64,000 bases of DNA. Origin: Dastarcus helophoroides (taxonomy: Eukaryota; Arthropoda; Insecta; Coleoptera; Bothrideridae). The stretch is from contig CM053326.1 in the NCBI GenBank assembly GCA_028583605.1, positions 35,682,931-35,746,930 of the forward strand, written 5' to 3'. The first letter of the stretch is position 1. Each line of letters starts with the position of its first letter. The position numbers and the translations under genes are program-made. Below the pieces are notes generated by a model. That model was not told the origin of the DNA. It saw only the letters and a program-made list of their open reading frames with translations, and did not search any database. Below are positions 44,929 to 57,600 of the stretch, in pieces.

Positions 44929-44999
44929 GTATAAGCTTAAATCCGCTGTTTTTTAGTAATAAAAACACATTTGTTTTGTATAGAAAGCAAAAAAGAATT

Positions 45000-46054
45000 T
45001 TATTCAAAGTACTTTCCCTTGCTAGCTATACATTTTTCCCATCTCTCGGGCAATCTGTGAATTCCGCGCTAAAAGAATTCCTTATCTTTCAAGGCAAACC
45101 ACTCGTCCAGCCATTTTCGAACATCTTCGTAAGAATCGAAGTGCTGTTCGGCGAGTGCGTGGCCTATCGACCAAAACAGGTGATAGTCAGAAGGAGCCAG
45201 GTCTGGCGAATAAGCGGGATGGGGGAACACCTTCCAGTTGTGTGTTTCCAGGTAATTTTGGACCAATTTTGACTTGTGCGATGGTGCGTTATCGTGGAGG
45301 AAAATCAAAATGATTTTCCTCCACGATAACGCACGTTTTTGTTGATAGCCAGGCCTTTTTTCACGTAAAGCAAGGTTCAATTTGATCAGCTGTTGGTGGT
45401 AGCGGTGGGCATCTACAGCTTTACCAGGTTTCAACAGCTCGTAGTAGGCGATACCCTGCTGATCCCACCAAACGCACAGCATCGTCTTCCGTCCAAATCG
45501 ATTTAGTCTTGGTGAAGATGTTGATGGTTGGCCGGGATCAACCCACGATTTCTTGCATTTAGGATTCTCGAAATAAATCCATTTCTCATCGCCAGTTACC
45601 ACATGATGCAGAAATGACTTTTTTTTTGTCTGGCAAACAAGATTTCGCATGTGTTTTGTAGTCGCTCCATCTGCATATCGTTCAATTCATGGGGTACCCA
45701 CTTTCCAATTCTTTGAACCTTTCCCATGGCACGTAAACGCATGGAAATGGCTGGTTGAGTGACACCTAACTGCTCGGCAAGAATTTTTTGCGATTGGGTA
45801 TCGTCCTCGTCCAAAAGAGCCTGTAATTCATGGTCCTCGACCTTTTTGGGCCGATTTTCACGCTCCTTGTCACTCAAGTCAAAATGACCGTCTTTGAACC
45901 GACCAAACCAGTCTCTGCAAGTTGTTTCCGATAAAGCACTGTCACCGTAGGCTTCCACAAGCATTCGATGGTGATTCGGCAGCCGATTTCATTAAATTGA
46001 AGCAGAAAAGCAGAGCTTCCCGCATATGCTCTTTTTTGGCACAAAACTAGACAT
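45000..46054 (-). pseudogene. mariner DD34D transposase 2, broken
   Basis: The reading starts at the ATG at 46054 (MSSFVPKK). Two small deletions near 46035 and 45965 shift the frame before MLVEAYGDSALSETTCRDWF. The second helix-turn-helix (LAEQLGVTQPAISMRLRAMG) and WVPHEL linker are intact. The catalytic part has VTGDEKWIYFENPK, FLHDNAPSH and SPDLAPSDYHLF, with 34 residues between the second and third Asp. A 52-bp snap-back palindrome at 45285-45336 lies just before HDNA. A TAG at 45069-45071 replaces the Trp codon usual after EFF; the same frame then runs to TAA at 45000. It is dead through several lesions, but less decayed than mariner 1. Confidence 0.92.
45285..45336. repeat. Perfect snap-back palindrome in mariner 2
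   Basis: GTGCGTTATCGTGGAGGAAA on the left and TTTCCTCCACGATAACGCAC on the right are exact complements, continuing ATC/GAT around a centre of about 5 bases. It appears to be a templated inverted duplication of transposase sequence next to the codons for the second catalytic Asp. Confidence 0.85.
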
Positions 46055-46222
46055 GATTACACAAAGAAAAATGTATGTTGTTGTATGAAATCGCCTATGA
46101 TGTGCACTGATTGATGTGAACAGATGTCGAAACTCATATAAAAAGAGTAAGACATTTCCATGGTAGCTGGTAATACGCTCACTAACGTCATCTATGAGCA
46201 AACTAGCGGATTTAAGCTTATA

Positions 46223-47167
46223 AAAGTAGCCACTTTTATTTCGAAAGAGTTGTATCCTCTGGTCCTGATGTGGTTAACATACTAAGTTATCCTGCTCTCC
46301 TGTTTTGAATTTGATTAAATTGTTCCTGAAGAACAACCCCCTATGATGGCGGATGAAACATCGACTACTTTTAGGAGTTTATTGCAATTTTTATTGAAGG
46401 CAACTTGAAGAACAGGAATTTGAGCTAACAGAAGAGTCTTTTAGTGTCTCAATGAAAATATGTAAACGCAGGAAAAAAGTGTTAGCGTTGGGGGTAACTA
46501 TGTTGAAAAATAAATACATATATTTACCCGAGACCAGTTTTAAGACGTTTGGCATTTCTAGATAACCAATCAAGGTGTGCAATAGGAGATGCGGTAAAAG
46601 AAACCACATTTTTATTTGAGGGCAACCAGTGACACCAGCGTCCAAGATCTGGTTTAAATTAGGTCGCCCGCGCTGAACTGTTCTCAGATCAGGATTATTA
46701 ATTTTTTAAACCTTGCGCTAAAAAGAAGATCTGGCTTGCATTTTTAAATTAAGGTTCATTACAATATATTAATTGCTTGATTAAAATTCCAATCAATATG
46801 AGATATCGAAAGGATGCATCGTTTCTTTTTTATTGTTTTCTTCACGAACATAATGGTCGAAGTAATGAACGAATACATTGAACCGGTTTAAGTGATAATT
46901 TCAGCGAAAAAATGCGCTCGTTTTCCAATCAGTGTATCATATTAAAACATTTTGTATTCATTAGTTGGAAACTAAATAGTAATTAGTTTGATACTATTAT
47001 GAGCTTCCCACAGATTAATGTTCCTTTGCTTAACAAGAATACAAATAATTAAATATGCAAATATTCAGTCTATTTTTAAGCATTTAATGAGTAAAAGATA
47101 TACTGCTGCCTCGTAAGATATAATAAGAATCCATTACGTGTTGGTTTTTAAAGTCAATGATTTTATA
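46223..47167. other. Spacer after mariner 2
   Basis: It contains the third unit of the 85-bp tandem (46260-46320) followed by GGCGGATGAAACATCGAC near 46350. An 84-codon frame at 46391-46645 (minus) has no domain. Confidence 0.35.
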
Positions 47168-48193
47168 ACCAAAAGCAGTGGCGGCTGATGACTTTTTGAC
47201 CGGGGGTGCGCTGATGTGAAAATATTAGTAGTTAAGAGTTTAGGTGACTCCAGTGCCACAGCAAGGTATTAAATTTAAGAAAAACAAAAGTGATACAAAA
47301 GGTGTGATATTTAACAGTATTTTTACGAATTAAATTTAATTAACATCTTATAACCTCCAAAATATTTTTGGGTTATCATCTCTAAATTATTTTCATCGGG
47401 TATAAAAAAAAACATTATCGACGTATCTGAGCCCTTTTAAAGTACTCTGTACGGTTGCACGTCGTTACGGCTCTGGGTTACTTGTTTGCTTTCATAGGAA
47501 TAAAAGTACATCACTTTTTTATGAAACCTGCATTTGACAATAAAATATATTTTATTACAAAGTTCTAATTAAACTACAAAAACACAAAAAAAATTAAAAT
47601 AAAATCCACTCTACGATCTTTTAAAGAAATAAAGTGTTAATTACTTTCTCATCAAAATTGTTTAAATCCAATTAGACCCTAAAATGGGTATTGCTATCTC
47701 TTTGTGAATAGCGGTACTATTGGCAGTTAGGCCTCTAAGCGGCACAATTAGCGATCGCAATCAGATCAGCCGCCACCACATAAACCGTAAATGCACACTC
47801 CAAACTCTGCTCGTACTCACCATTTGGCAATGTCGCATAAGCGGGGAGCGGCGTACCGCGGGTTAGCTTTAACGTGGAGTTCTGCAGTTTATTTCTTCGT
47901 ACCCCGTGGAGGCCGTTGATAGACATCGCACGGCAGCCACACTAGGTGCATAATTCTGCGCGCACCAACTTATTTAAATTACCTTATAATATTTAATATA
48001 ATGGAATCAAACGTTTGCGTACTTTATTCCAAGTAACTCACAAGTATTATTAGTTAATTAGTATATCATTATTTTGTGTTTAAAAATGTGATAAATCCAA
48101 GTCTTTTACATTAAACAGAAAAGAATAGATTGCTCATTTCACGAGGAGCGCGTGCTCTTGCGTTCTTTAAGACCAGCCGCCACTGACCAAAAG
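47168..48193. mobile_element. hAT-type MITE with perfect 8-bp target duplication
   Basis: The 1010-bp element (47176-48185) begins CAGTGGCGGCTGATGAC and ends with the complement of CAGTGGCGGCTGGTC. ACCAAAAG is duplicated exactly at 47168-47175 and 48186-48193. The 8-bp duplication and CAGTGGCGGCT ends are diagnostic of hAT. The interior is non-coding, with a GC-rich block at 47725-47965 holding a 63-codon open frame (47735-47926, minus) without a recognised domain. A single-base-perfect duplication suggests a fairly recent insertion. Confidence 0.88.
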
Positions 48194-48236
48194 TTTCAGT
48201 GTTTTCATCAGATCGGTTAATTAACAAAATAAAAAA

Positions 48237-48485
48237 TGTAAAAAAGGTGCAATATTTTTATATTAGTTTCAAGCATGTGGAAATACAGATAATTATGCGG
48301 GGAAATAATTGCACAAGGATTTGTTTGTTCATTAATTATTGATATTTCGCTCTGGCCATTCTGCCTTTTTAATAGCGACAAACATTTGTTGACCTATGAA
48401 GTCGTAATTAATTTGGTGATCAGAGGCACCATAATAAGAAGGTGTAAGGATTAATTTGCATCTTTTTTAAAAGGTCCAATTAAAA
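48237..48485. repeat. Dispersed repeat C, copy 2
   Basis: See 27593-27835 for the shared blocks. This copy starts shortly after the hAT MITE; CAAACATTTGTTGACCTATG and AAGGATTAATTTGCATC are its clearest parts. Confidence 0.55.
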
Positions 48486-49416
48486 AGACAGTCTGAAATA
48501 AACACCTTACTTTTTACATTATGATACATTATAGAACATTTATAGATTATTTCGTTGTATTGACTGATAAACATAGTTCATTTGTCTACCCATTTAAGAA
48601 AAGAAATTCATATATTTTTGCAGTGGTACTCAAATTGGGTTTATTTCAAGTTTTATTTAAATCATACTAGAAGCTGAGGGTTTTCCAATTTACTAGAAGA
48701 ATACGAGCGATAATAAGAAAAAACGAAAGCTAATACGATATGGAAATGAGATGGTATACAGAGGGAAGCTACGGTATTTCGAAGGGTCCCTAATCACATG
48801 CTATATCGTAATAAGCAAACTGAATTCATACGTCAAATGTGGAAATGTCACCCCCGTAAAGGTGACCGCGAATGATGGAGTACTTGTATTTATCTGACTT
48901 GCTGATAACTTGCCCTCATTATCCAAATAAAAGTCTAATCACTTCATTTAAATAATTTTATAATTAAACAAAATGATCTCAATAAAATTCCCCCCATATT
49001 CCATTTATTACCTAGTCCAGCTTGGCATTTTCATGCAATTTCATGATATTTGGTAATATATTATTTTTATTTCCAACTATGAGAAAAATACTTTACATTT
49101 TCCTCCAAGACCACTATTTCTCTGTGGACTTTCAGTCAAACATGGTTTGACTGAAAGTTATGTTCATATAACGAACAGTTTCTATGGATTATTTAGAAGA
49201 GAGAAGTACGCAGTTTATTTTTGTTTGGTAGCTTATTTTAAGAATTTACCCTTTTAGGGGATGAATTGCTAAATCAGCTGACACAACTAACTTTCATTTA
49301 TAAATTGAAACAAGTTTCTTGTTTGTAATATCAAAACTTTCTTGTTTCTATGTGAATTTTTATCCCATATTTAACACTTTTCGAGATGAATTTTCAAAAA
49401 TGTTTCCCTAGTGCTT
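48486..49416. other. AT-rich spacer with a small perfect hairpin
   Basis: At 49128-49158 ACTTTCAGTCAAAC and GTTTGACTGAAAGT form a perfect 14-bp stem with a 3-base loop. Otherwise I see no coding frame or element. Confidence 0.4.
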
Positions 49417-51509
49417 GTTAGGTAAGGAAGCCAAATTTCATGTTTCTAGATCCATTTACACAATCTTGTCAAACAGATAGAAAGTGCACACTCAAACAAA
49501 GAAATAGCTCTTTGTGGATTTATAGACATAGAGGGTGCTTTTGATAACACCTCATATGAATCCATAAAAGCAGCAGCTATCAAAAAAGGTTTTGAGAAAC
49601 CTACCATCGACTGGATTGTCTCCATATTGGATGGTAGGAGGATCAAGGCAATCTTAAGCGGTGATTCAGTCACAGTGAGCGCAGCAAGGAGGTGTTTTAT
49701 CTCCACTGCTGTGGTCCATCGTGGTTGATAACCTCCTAAATATACTGCATTACTCGGGCGTTGAAGCAGTAGGTTATGCAGATGATATTATTGTCATTAT
49801 CAGGGGCAAAAACGATAAAACCCGGTCGGATTTAATGCAAAAAGCCCTGAACACCATTAACAAACTGTGTGCAAACCAAGGGTTAAGTGTAAACCCAAAT
49901 AAAACAATTATAATTCCTTTCACGAAGAGAAGGAAGGTAAATCTAACAACTCCCACTATAAATGGAGTTCAACTCAACTTCTTAAGTGAGACTAAATACC
50001 TAGGAATAGTCCTAGATCAAAAGTTCACTTGGAATCCTCATTTGACTAGAATAATCAAGCGAGCCACGACAGCGTTCTGGACATGCCGCAGATTGTTCAG
50101 CAAAACCTGGGGTCTGAAACCGAAAATGATCTATTGGTCATATAGGATGATAATTACAACCCTGATTACATACGCTTCTTTAGTATGGTGGCCAAAAATA
50201 ATGAAAAAGACAGCACAAAACCAACTGAACATAGTTCAAAGGTATGCTGTCTGGGCATAACAGGCGCAATGAACATCTGCTCAACAGCAGCAATGGAGGC
50301 AATGCTAGGTCTAACTCCTCCCCACTTTTTAGTGAAGAGGGAAGCGATTAAAGGAGCCTCAAGATTACTGCAATTAAAACAATTTAAAGAAGAAGACTTC
50401 GCTGGTCACATGGGAATCCTCAAGGAATGTAGCCCGGCGATTTTAGCAACATCGGTTGATAACATGCAACCCAGGTACGAATTTGATCATTCCTTTGAGG
50501 TGGACTTAGATAGCCACACTGACGCTCAATCAGTACCTGAGGAAAAACACAAATTATCCATCTGGTTTACAGATACATGGGACTGGAGTGGGAATTTATG
50601 GCCCTAACTAGGTTTTCTAAAGCCTTGGAAAAAGACCCAACTGTCTTTCAAATTGAAATACATGCAATAGAACTCTGTGCCTACGAATGTCTTCGAAGAA
50701 GCCTGAAAGGAACAAAGATCTACATTAACTCTGACAGCCAAGCGGCAATAAAGGCTCTTAGCAGCTCCCTTGTCAAATCCAAACTAGTTTGGGACTGTCA
50801 ACAAACTTTAAAGCAACTGGCTAAACACAACAGGATCAGCCTTAAGTGGATGCCAGGGCACAAAGGAATACAAGGAAATGAAGCTGCGGACCAACTCGCT
50901 AGAGAAGGATCTGCACCATTATTTCTTGGACCTGGCTTTTGGTTTTTCTAAAAGTCAAATCAACAATGAGGTCAAAAAATGGGAAATAAAGTCAAGAATC
51001 TCCCACTGGAGATTATATCTAGGACTACGGCAGGCGAAAAGATTCATATCTGGAACGCTTGAAAAGACAAAGGTCTACTTAGAACTTAGCAAATCCGAAT
51101 TGAGGATCCTAACCGGCCTCTTAACAGGACATCGCCCTATGAAGTACTACGTTAAGAAAATGGTTCAGGCTGAAACAGACCTATGTCGCTTTTGCGCAGA
51201 AGCTGCGGAGACTGCAGAACATGTGCTATGCAAGTGCGATGCGTTTGCGCGCAAAATGTACGTCCAATTATGGATGGGCGTCCTTAGACCCCTCAAATGT
51301 GGAAAAACTCAATCCCAGGTCCATATTAAACTTCTACAACAGCTTGAACCTGGGAACTACATAGATCAGGGTATGCACAAAAGATCTCCTTAGGTTGAGG
51401 TGTGGGGTGGACGAAGAGAAACACAAAACGACCCATATATAATCGAATCTAATCTAGTGTTCAACCTACGTTAGGTAAGGAAGCCAAATTTCATGTTTCT
51501 AGATCCATT
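49417..51509 (+). mobile_element. I/LOA/R1-type LINE flanked by perfect 40-bp repeats
   Basis: The insert is 49457-51469, 5'-truncated within the reverse transcriptase. The same 40 bases (GTTAGGTAAGGAAGCCAAAT and TTCATGTTTCTAGATCCATT) stand at 49417-49456 and 51470-51509. The 3' end (AATCTAGTGTTCAACCTAC) has no poly(A), as in many I-clade elements. The target duplication is unusually long for a LINE. Confidence 0.88.
49457..51395 (+). pseudogene. LINE pol with RNase H, broken
   Basis: The order is reverse transcriptase palm (GFIDIEGAFDNTSYESI), a frameshift near 49685 before GGVLSPLLWS, the active site YADDIIV at 49775-49786, GLSVNPNKT, and ETKYLGIVLDQKFTW. A frameshift near 50235 leads to LGITGAMNICSTAAMEA. 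RNase H follows with WFTD, a frameshift near 50575, then EIHAIELCAYECL, YINSDSQAAIKAL and WMPGHKGIQGNEAADQLAR, which hold its D-E-D-(H)-D residues. After another shift near 50935 comes the C-terminal CRFCAEAAETAEHVLCKC zinc-knuckle-like motif. An RNase H after the reverse transcriptase separates this family from the CR1/Jockey-type copies elsewhere in the window. At least four frameshifts make it inactive. Confidence 0.9.
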
Positions 51510-54455
51510 GACATCGATGTAAAAGATTGATGTTTTCTGAACATCGATGATCTCTGGCAGTAACATAAATAGTCTACATCAAGCATATTAAAAAAACATA
51601 TAAATAAATCTAATTTACACATACAACAGAAGAATAAAAAACTACAACTCATTTGACGATAATAATTTAAACCCCACATTTATTTGGATAACCTATTACA
51701 AGAATTCCTTTTATAAAAAAAGCTAAGTACGTAATATCAGAAGTGGGAGTGTTTAATCTAACTTTAATTTTATTAAAATTATACGTTGCCAGGTATTTCT
51801 TCAATACGGGAAATCTAAATGAATGCACGCTTATTTTTCAGTGCGTTTCTCTTTGTGGAAAAATAATAACTGAAACAGTGAATTAAGTATATTTTGATGA
51901 GGATTTCCGCATTTATGGCGCAAGAGAGCAATTTGACAAATTACCTGTAGTAGGCGTTGTCGCGTGTCACGTATCCACTTGACTTTGTGTGTGGTCTGAG
52001 AGAGGGTCGCATGGTATACAATACTTTCGATATGTTATCAGCCCAAAGAGAATTTAAATTGCGTAAAGAAGCATTCTCCGGTCATAATATTTAGAGAAAA
52101 GAATGTTAATGTCCTGAAAATTCGTTTTGCGCTGATAATGAATTAAATCACTTTTATGACCTTTTACGTCCTCTTTATGGCTTCGAAATGCATCGGTACA
52201 TGTGTTGGACATGAAATGTAAGAATTATAAAGCATTAAATTTGCCGTATTCTTGCTTTTAACGACTGAAATAATTTGGAGTTAATAGGTGTTTAGAATCA
52301 GCTCTCCCATTACCTGCAATAGGTAAGTTGAAATCAGGGCAATTCTAAAAAAGTACCATCGTAGTGGGGGTTATTTTCTTATGAAAGAGTAAAATTTTAG
52401 TACATACATTTGGTTAATGTTATGTTAATTGCACCGTTCCCTTAAAAATGAATAAATCGTGTAATCAGAAAACTAATTTGACTTAATAATAGTCTACCTT
52501 CCCCGGAGACAGATATTTTAGGGTTGTGTTAAGTAGGGTGTACGGGCTGGCGACAGATAAAGCAATCAAGGGAGTGATACAAGTAATTCTATACATTTAA
52601 ATTGGCTTTTACTTGCCCAACTAACCACTAAGCCATTGTTGGCGTAACATTTATTCAATCGATTTAAGCAGAGTGCGTATAGGCCGTTTAATTTAAAAAT
52701 TTATTTAAAGTTTCCAAATTGTCATCAAATTCATCTTGATTTTTACCCTACTATTACATACTTACCAGATCTTTTTGTTCACCGATTTTCAACGTACCTG
52801 AAACAAATAAAATTTTAAACTTGCGAAGTGTTTTATGTACAAAACAAATTATAAAATGGATAATAATAATAATATCTTTCGAATTTCCAGGGAATGGTTT
52901 TTTGACAGAAATGTTAATTTTGAAATAAAAAGGATTTTACTAATAATCTTAGGAGCAAGTCAAACACTTTTTTTATTTCGGATAAATCTAAAAGTTACCC
53001 GCCAAAGCCAAATTTTTGTTTTTCAGAAAATAGCTAAAGGAAGATTTCAAATACATATCCAAATTTTAGGTTTGGGCTTTTAAAATGTTTAATTTTGACA
53101 TAAAGGTGATATTTATGCATATGTATTCTTTTAAGGAAAATAATTAAACATTTTTAGAAAAACGAGTTTAAGTTTGAAATTTCCAGAAAAAAGTCCAACA
53201 GAATAGCGGTTTATTAAAATTTAAATAATGTACCACAGACCAGTAAATAAACAACATTTTTTGGAAGCAAGTTATTTAGTTCCATTCTTTGAGTATTACA
53301 AATAATTATTAAAAATGTATACCTATTTGCTTCACTGCCAACACATTATTAGAGCAAACGAATACGGAACGAATGTCATCAGATCATATCCAAGTTTATT
53401 GTCACAGTTAGCGATTTAATGCGGTACGTGAGGCAAATAAAAAATGGCCAAAATGGCGTGTAATAAAGTGACATTATAGATATTCGGACTTGGTTATATG
53501 GTGGCCATATCTGAGATACGAAACTTTATGCTCTGGCAGTAAAAGCTTTTTAAATTTAATGATTGCGGTTATTTCAGTGGCTACCGCTTATTGACATTTA
53601 TTGCACGAGTTCGACCAGAACTTTTATTGCGCCCATTCTGCACACCATTAAAGAAATCTCAGTAAATGCATGTAATTGGCAAGGGCGTTCATTTTCAGAT
53701 CAGAAAGTGCATAATTAGTTACCATTAAATAAATTTTCATAATGTGAGATTTCAGTGCAGAAATATGTACGATGCTTGCATTAGAGTAGCACTACCAAAC
53801 TACCAAACGATGCAAATATAATACTCCCTGAACTGGAAAAGTGTAATCCTCTTACCAAGCAGTAGCGAATCATAGGAACCTGAACTGTCAACAATTGACC
53901 TGTGACGTTTAGCAGAACCGGCCCCTCTCAAAAAGTCCGGAAAACTGTAATATACTCTAACGGGGAGTTTTTTGACCTTTTTGTACTCACGGACTACTTT
54001 GAAAGTTTCGCATCCCCTTTTGATTATTCGTAATAACACTGATAACTAAGAAAAAATGTGTCATTCCAGCAGTAACTCTGACGACAAAAAAAAGGGCATC
54101 AAATCCAATGCGCCAAATTCTTCTTTGTCAAGTCCGCTATATTTTTAACGACCAGGACCGTGTAGAAGCTTTTGTCGACTAAAAAAAAGGCCACCCTCTC
54201 CAATCTTATATACCCTTTCTTGTCGAGTGAGTCATCTTGCTCGCAAATTCTTTCTTGTTGTACTTGTAAATTAATAACGACCAAAAAACTTCATCGTAGA
54301 GAGCCACGGACCCCTGACTCTCAGCCTGCGGACTCCCAAGGAGTCCACGCATCCCAGGTGAAGCAACTCTGCTCTAACGCCCCTAATGCGCAGACCAATA
54401 AGTTTAAACATTTAATGAATTGAGAGTTTGGAAAGCAAACACCTTGTCAGTTCAA
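51510..54455. other. Long AT-rich spacer, nothing firm
   Basis: Frames such as 52835-53083 plus and 53800-54039 minus lack domains. At 54070-54290 two diverged direct repeats of about 110-120 bp share GAC(G/T)AC(A)AAAAAAAGG, TCCAAT, TTCTTGTC(A/G)AGT and TTAA(T/A)AACGACCA. GCAGACCAATAAGTTTAAAC at 54390 is related to the hairpin at 33017. Confidence 0.35.
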
Positions 54456-54607
54456 GATAAGTATGTCAAACTGACGAAATCTAGCAAAATCGAAACCGTC
54501 TTTAAATCTATAAATCTTCAAACCTGTTCGAGATAAGTATGTCAAACTGACGAAATCTAGCAAAATCGAAACCGTCTTTAAATCTATAAATCTTCAAACC
54601 TATCCAT
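54456..54607. repeat. Tandem duplication of 76 bp
   Basis: GATAAGTATGTCAAACTGAC starts at 54456 and again at 54532, and both copies continue identically through CTTTAAATCTATAAATCTTC to AAACCT. Near identity marks a recent event. It ends next to the target duplication of hAT-like element 2. Confidence 0.9.
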
Positions 54608-54612
54608 TTGTA

Positions 54613-57600
54613 CTTTCAAGCAGGGCTTTGTACCGGAACTGAACCAAAAACCGGAAACCGAAAAAGACTGTTATTTTTGTAGGAACGAAAACCGGAACAG
54701 AACTGGAAAAACGGTTTATTTCGGCTCGTTGAATTTGTGTGTTCTTAAAATAATTTTTACTTTACCCTAAAGTTTGGTTTTTTTTAAATTTCCTTTTTAA
54801 AATTTTACACAAATCCATGGAACTTTTATCTCAAAATTACGAGTTTACTTTAAAGAATATTTTTTTTTAAGTTGGATTAGAAACTTACAATTTCTACACT
54901 TTCTAAGAAAATGTTGATTTTATTCTCAAAATTTTAAGCCAAATTGTATTTTAAGTTGTATAACTTGAATATTCTTTTTTAAAAATTTTAGCCTATTTTT
55001 TGAAATTTGGACCTTTTTCTCGAAATATTTCTTTTATTTTCCTAAAACTTCGAGTTTAATATAAACATTTTATGTGCTATTGTAAATTTGGACTAAAGCA
55101 GTGGAGTCTTTTTCATTGAAACAGTTTGCTAGCAATTTTATTTGCAAATTCGATTTTTTCCAAAAATTCCAACTTTTTCTTCAGAACAGACACTCAGAAT
55201 TTGTTTTCTTTTTCTTAAACTTTGATTTTCCCTTTTATAATCAGATACTCCTATTTTTTAAAGTTATTATTAAAAAAATTTCGAGTTTTCTTGAATATTT
55301 TCCTTCAAATTTCACTTTACTTTCAATATCCCAATTTTTTTTCTCGAAATTTCAAATTGTAATGATTTTTTACGAAGCCGACTTCCTAAAACTTCCCAAA
55401 ATTTCAGGATTTGGATGTTTTTCTCAAAATTTCCGATAAAATCTTGCTAGAAATTGGGAATTTCAGTTACAATTTCAAGAGAAAAATACAACACTTATAT
55501 TCCAATTTAAAGCCGAGATCTAGAAATCGAAGTCGAAATTTTGAGGGTGAAACGATGACATATTAGAAAATGTCTACTTTAAACTTCCAATTTTTATCTG
55601 GGTCTCTTTACACTATATTGGACTTTTACTTAAAATTTCGACTTTAACCTCGAAGCTGCGATTTTTTTTTCAGATTGTTTTGAATTTGGGCAACTTTAAA
55701 ATCGAAATTTAGTCAAGTCTTGAATTCGTTTTGTAGAATTCGTTCAAAATTTAAAAATTCATAATTTGGAAAATTAGATTCTTTAGAAAAATTAAAAAAA
55801 TTCTGGAACGGTAAAATTTAAAAAAAAATTTGAAGTTTTCACAAAAAGTCGAACTTTTCAAAAAAAATTGAAATTTCAAAAAAAACTACAAATTTTGAAT
55901 GAAGCTATACTTAACTTCGAAAAAAGTCCCAATTTTGATGATAAAAGGTAAACATTGTCAAAAAGGATTAAAATCCTGAAAAAATTTAAAAGATTTCAAA
56001 AAATTGCAATTTTGAAAAAAATCGAAATTTCCAGAAAAATCGGAATTATCAAAAAAATAAGTTAAAATTTCGAGAAATATTAAAAAGTTTGAGCCAAAGT
56101 CGAAATTTTCAAAAATAAAGTAAAGGTTTTAAAAAAAATGTTTTAACATAATCATATAAAAAAACCAAAATTTTGAAATAGAATCGACATTTTGAAAAAA
56201 AAAAAACTTTGTGTCAATTTTTTTTACAAGAACTCAAAATTTTAATGAAAAGGAGGAAATTTTCCAAAAAATCAAATTCTGAAAAAGTTACAGCTTCGAG
56301 AAAAAGTCGAAATTTTGATGATAAAAGGTCCAAATTTTGAAAAAAATATAATTTTTCAAAAAACATAAATTAAAGGAAAATATAAATTTTCAAATAAAAG
56401 TTCAGTTTACTACATAAAAGCCGAAACCTCGAGAAAATGTCGAGGAAATTAAAAAAAAAATCTCAGTTCTTAAAATAGATCAAAACTATGAGAAATTGTC
56501 AAAAGTTGGACCAAGGTGAAAACTTAAAAAAACGGAGTAGAAGTTTCAAAGGCCAATTTTTCAACATCATTAAATTTACAGAAAAAAATTAAAACGTTGA
56601 AAAAAAAAACAATTTTGAGAAAAGATTGAAAAAAAAAAACACTTGAATTTCAAAGTTTTTAAAATATAAAGACAAAATGCTTTAAAATAGTCGAAAAATG
56701 TTTGAGAATTTTTAATAAAAATCGAAGGCAGACTTTTCAAAAAGTAATTATTTTTAGAAAGCCAGAATTTTGCGAAAAGGTGAAAATTGAAAAAAAAACA
56801 AACACTCGGGAGAGTCGATATTTGCAAAAAGTTAAAACTTTGAAAAAATTCAAAAAAAGAATTGAAATGTTTTGAAAACATCGAATTTAAAATTAGTTAG
56901 ATTTGCAAAAAAAGATGAAATTTCGAGTCTGAAGTTTCTGATCTTTACAAAAATAAGGTCAAACATTCAAACTTCGAGATCAATTCCAAATATTCAAAAT
57001 AATTTGAAATTTTCAAAAAATAAAATCTTTAACAAGAACAAAAGTTATAAAAGTAGAACCAAATAAGACAGAATTTTGAGGAATTTGGAATATTTGAAAA
57101 ATCAAAATTTTGAAAAAAGTCGAAACTTTCAAAGTCAAGTTAAAATTTTGAAAATTTGTAAGTCGAACGAGAAAAGATCGACTTTGTGAAAAATTGGGTT
57201 TTTACTGTCGAAATTTTCGAAATAAGTCAAAATTTTCAATAAAAATTGAATTCTTCAGAAAAGTCGAAACTTTCAAAAAGTATATAACCAAAGAATTCTT
57301 TCTCTTTTTTAACTTAGGCGAAAGCCCGGGTATCAGCTATTTTTTTTATAAAGTTCGAGGTTTTTTTGAAGTTTAAACTCAAAATGAACCCAGAATCCAG
57401 AGTTTCAGCCTGAAAACTCGAAAAATCGAGAAACATTTTTCTTCAAATTTTAAGCATTACCAAAATAGTTATATGCTGTAATATTTAAAAAAAGAGAGAG
57501 AAGATTTCCTGAATTATGTTAGAAAATCAATTTAAATAAAAACTTTTAAAAAATGAGTTAGATTGTTTTGAATTTAGGCAACTTAAAAATCGAAACTTAG

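Larger units (their letters stand above)
44932..46220 (-). mobile_element. mariner element 2, full length, inactive
   Basis: The 1289-bp element lies between TA dinucleotides (44930-44931 and 46221-46222). The inverted ends are TAAGCTTAAATCCGCT and AGCGGATTTAAGCTTA, perfectly complementary over 16 bp. It is a different mariner lineage from element 1, with different ends and transposase. Confidence 0.9.

Noticed and set aside
44910..45272. 120-codon plus-strand frame
   Set aside because: It is the antisense of the mariner 2 transposase.
55101..55439. 112-codon F/L/S-rich frame
   Set aside because: It lies in the T-rich half of hAT-like element 2 and its residues follow from the low-complexity text; no domain.
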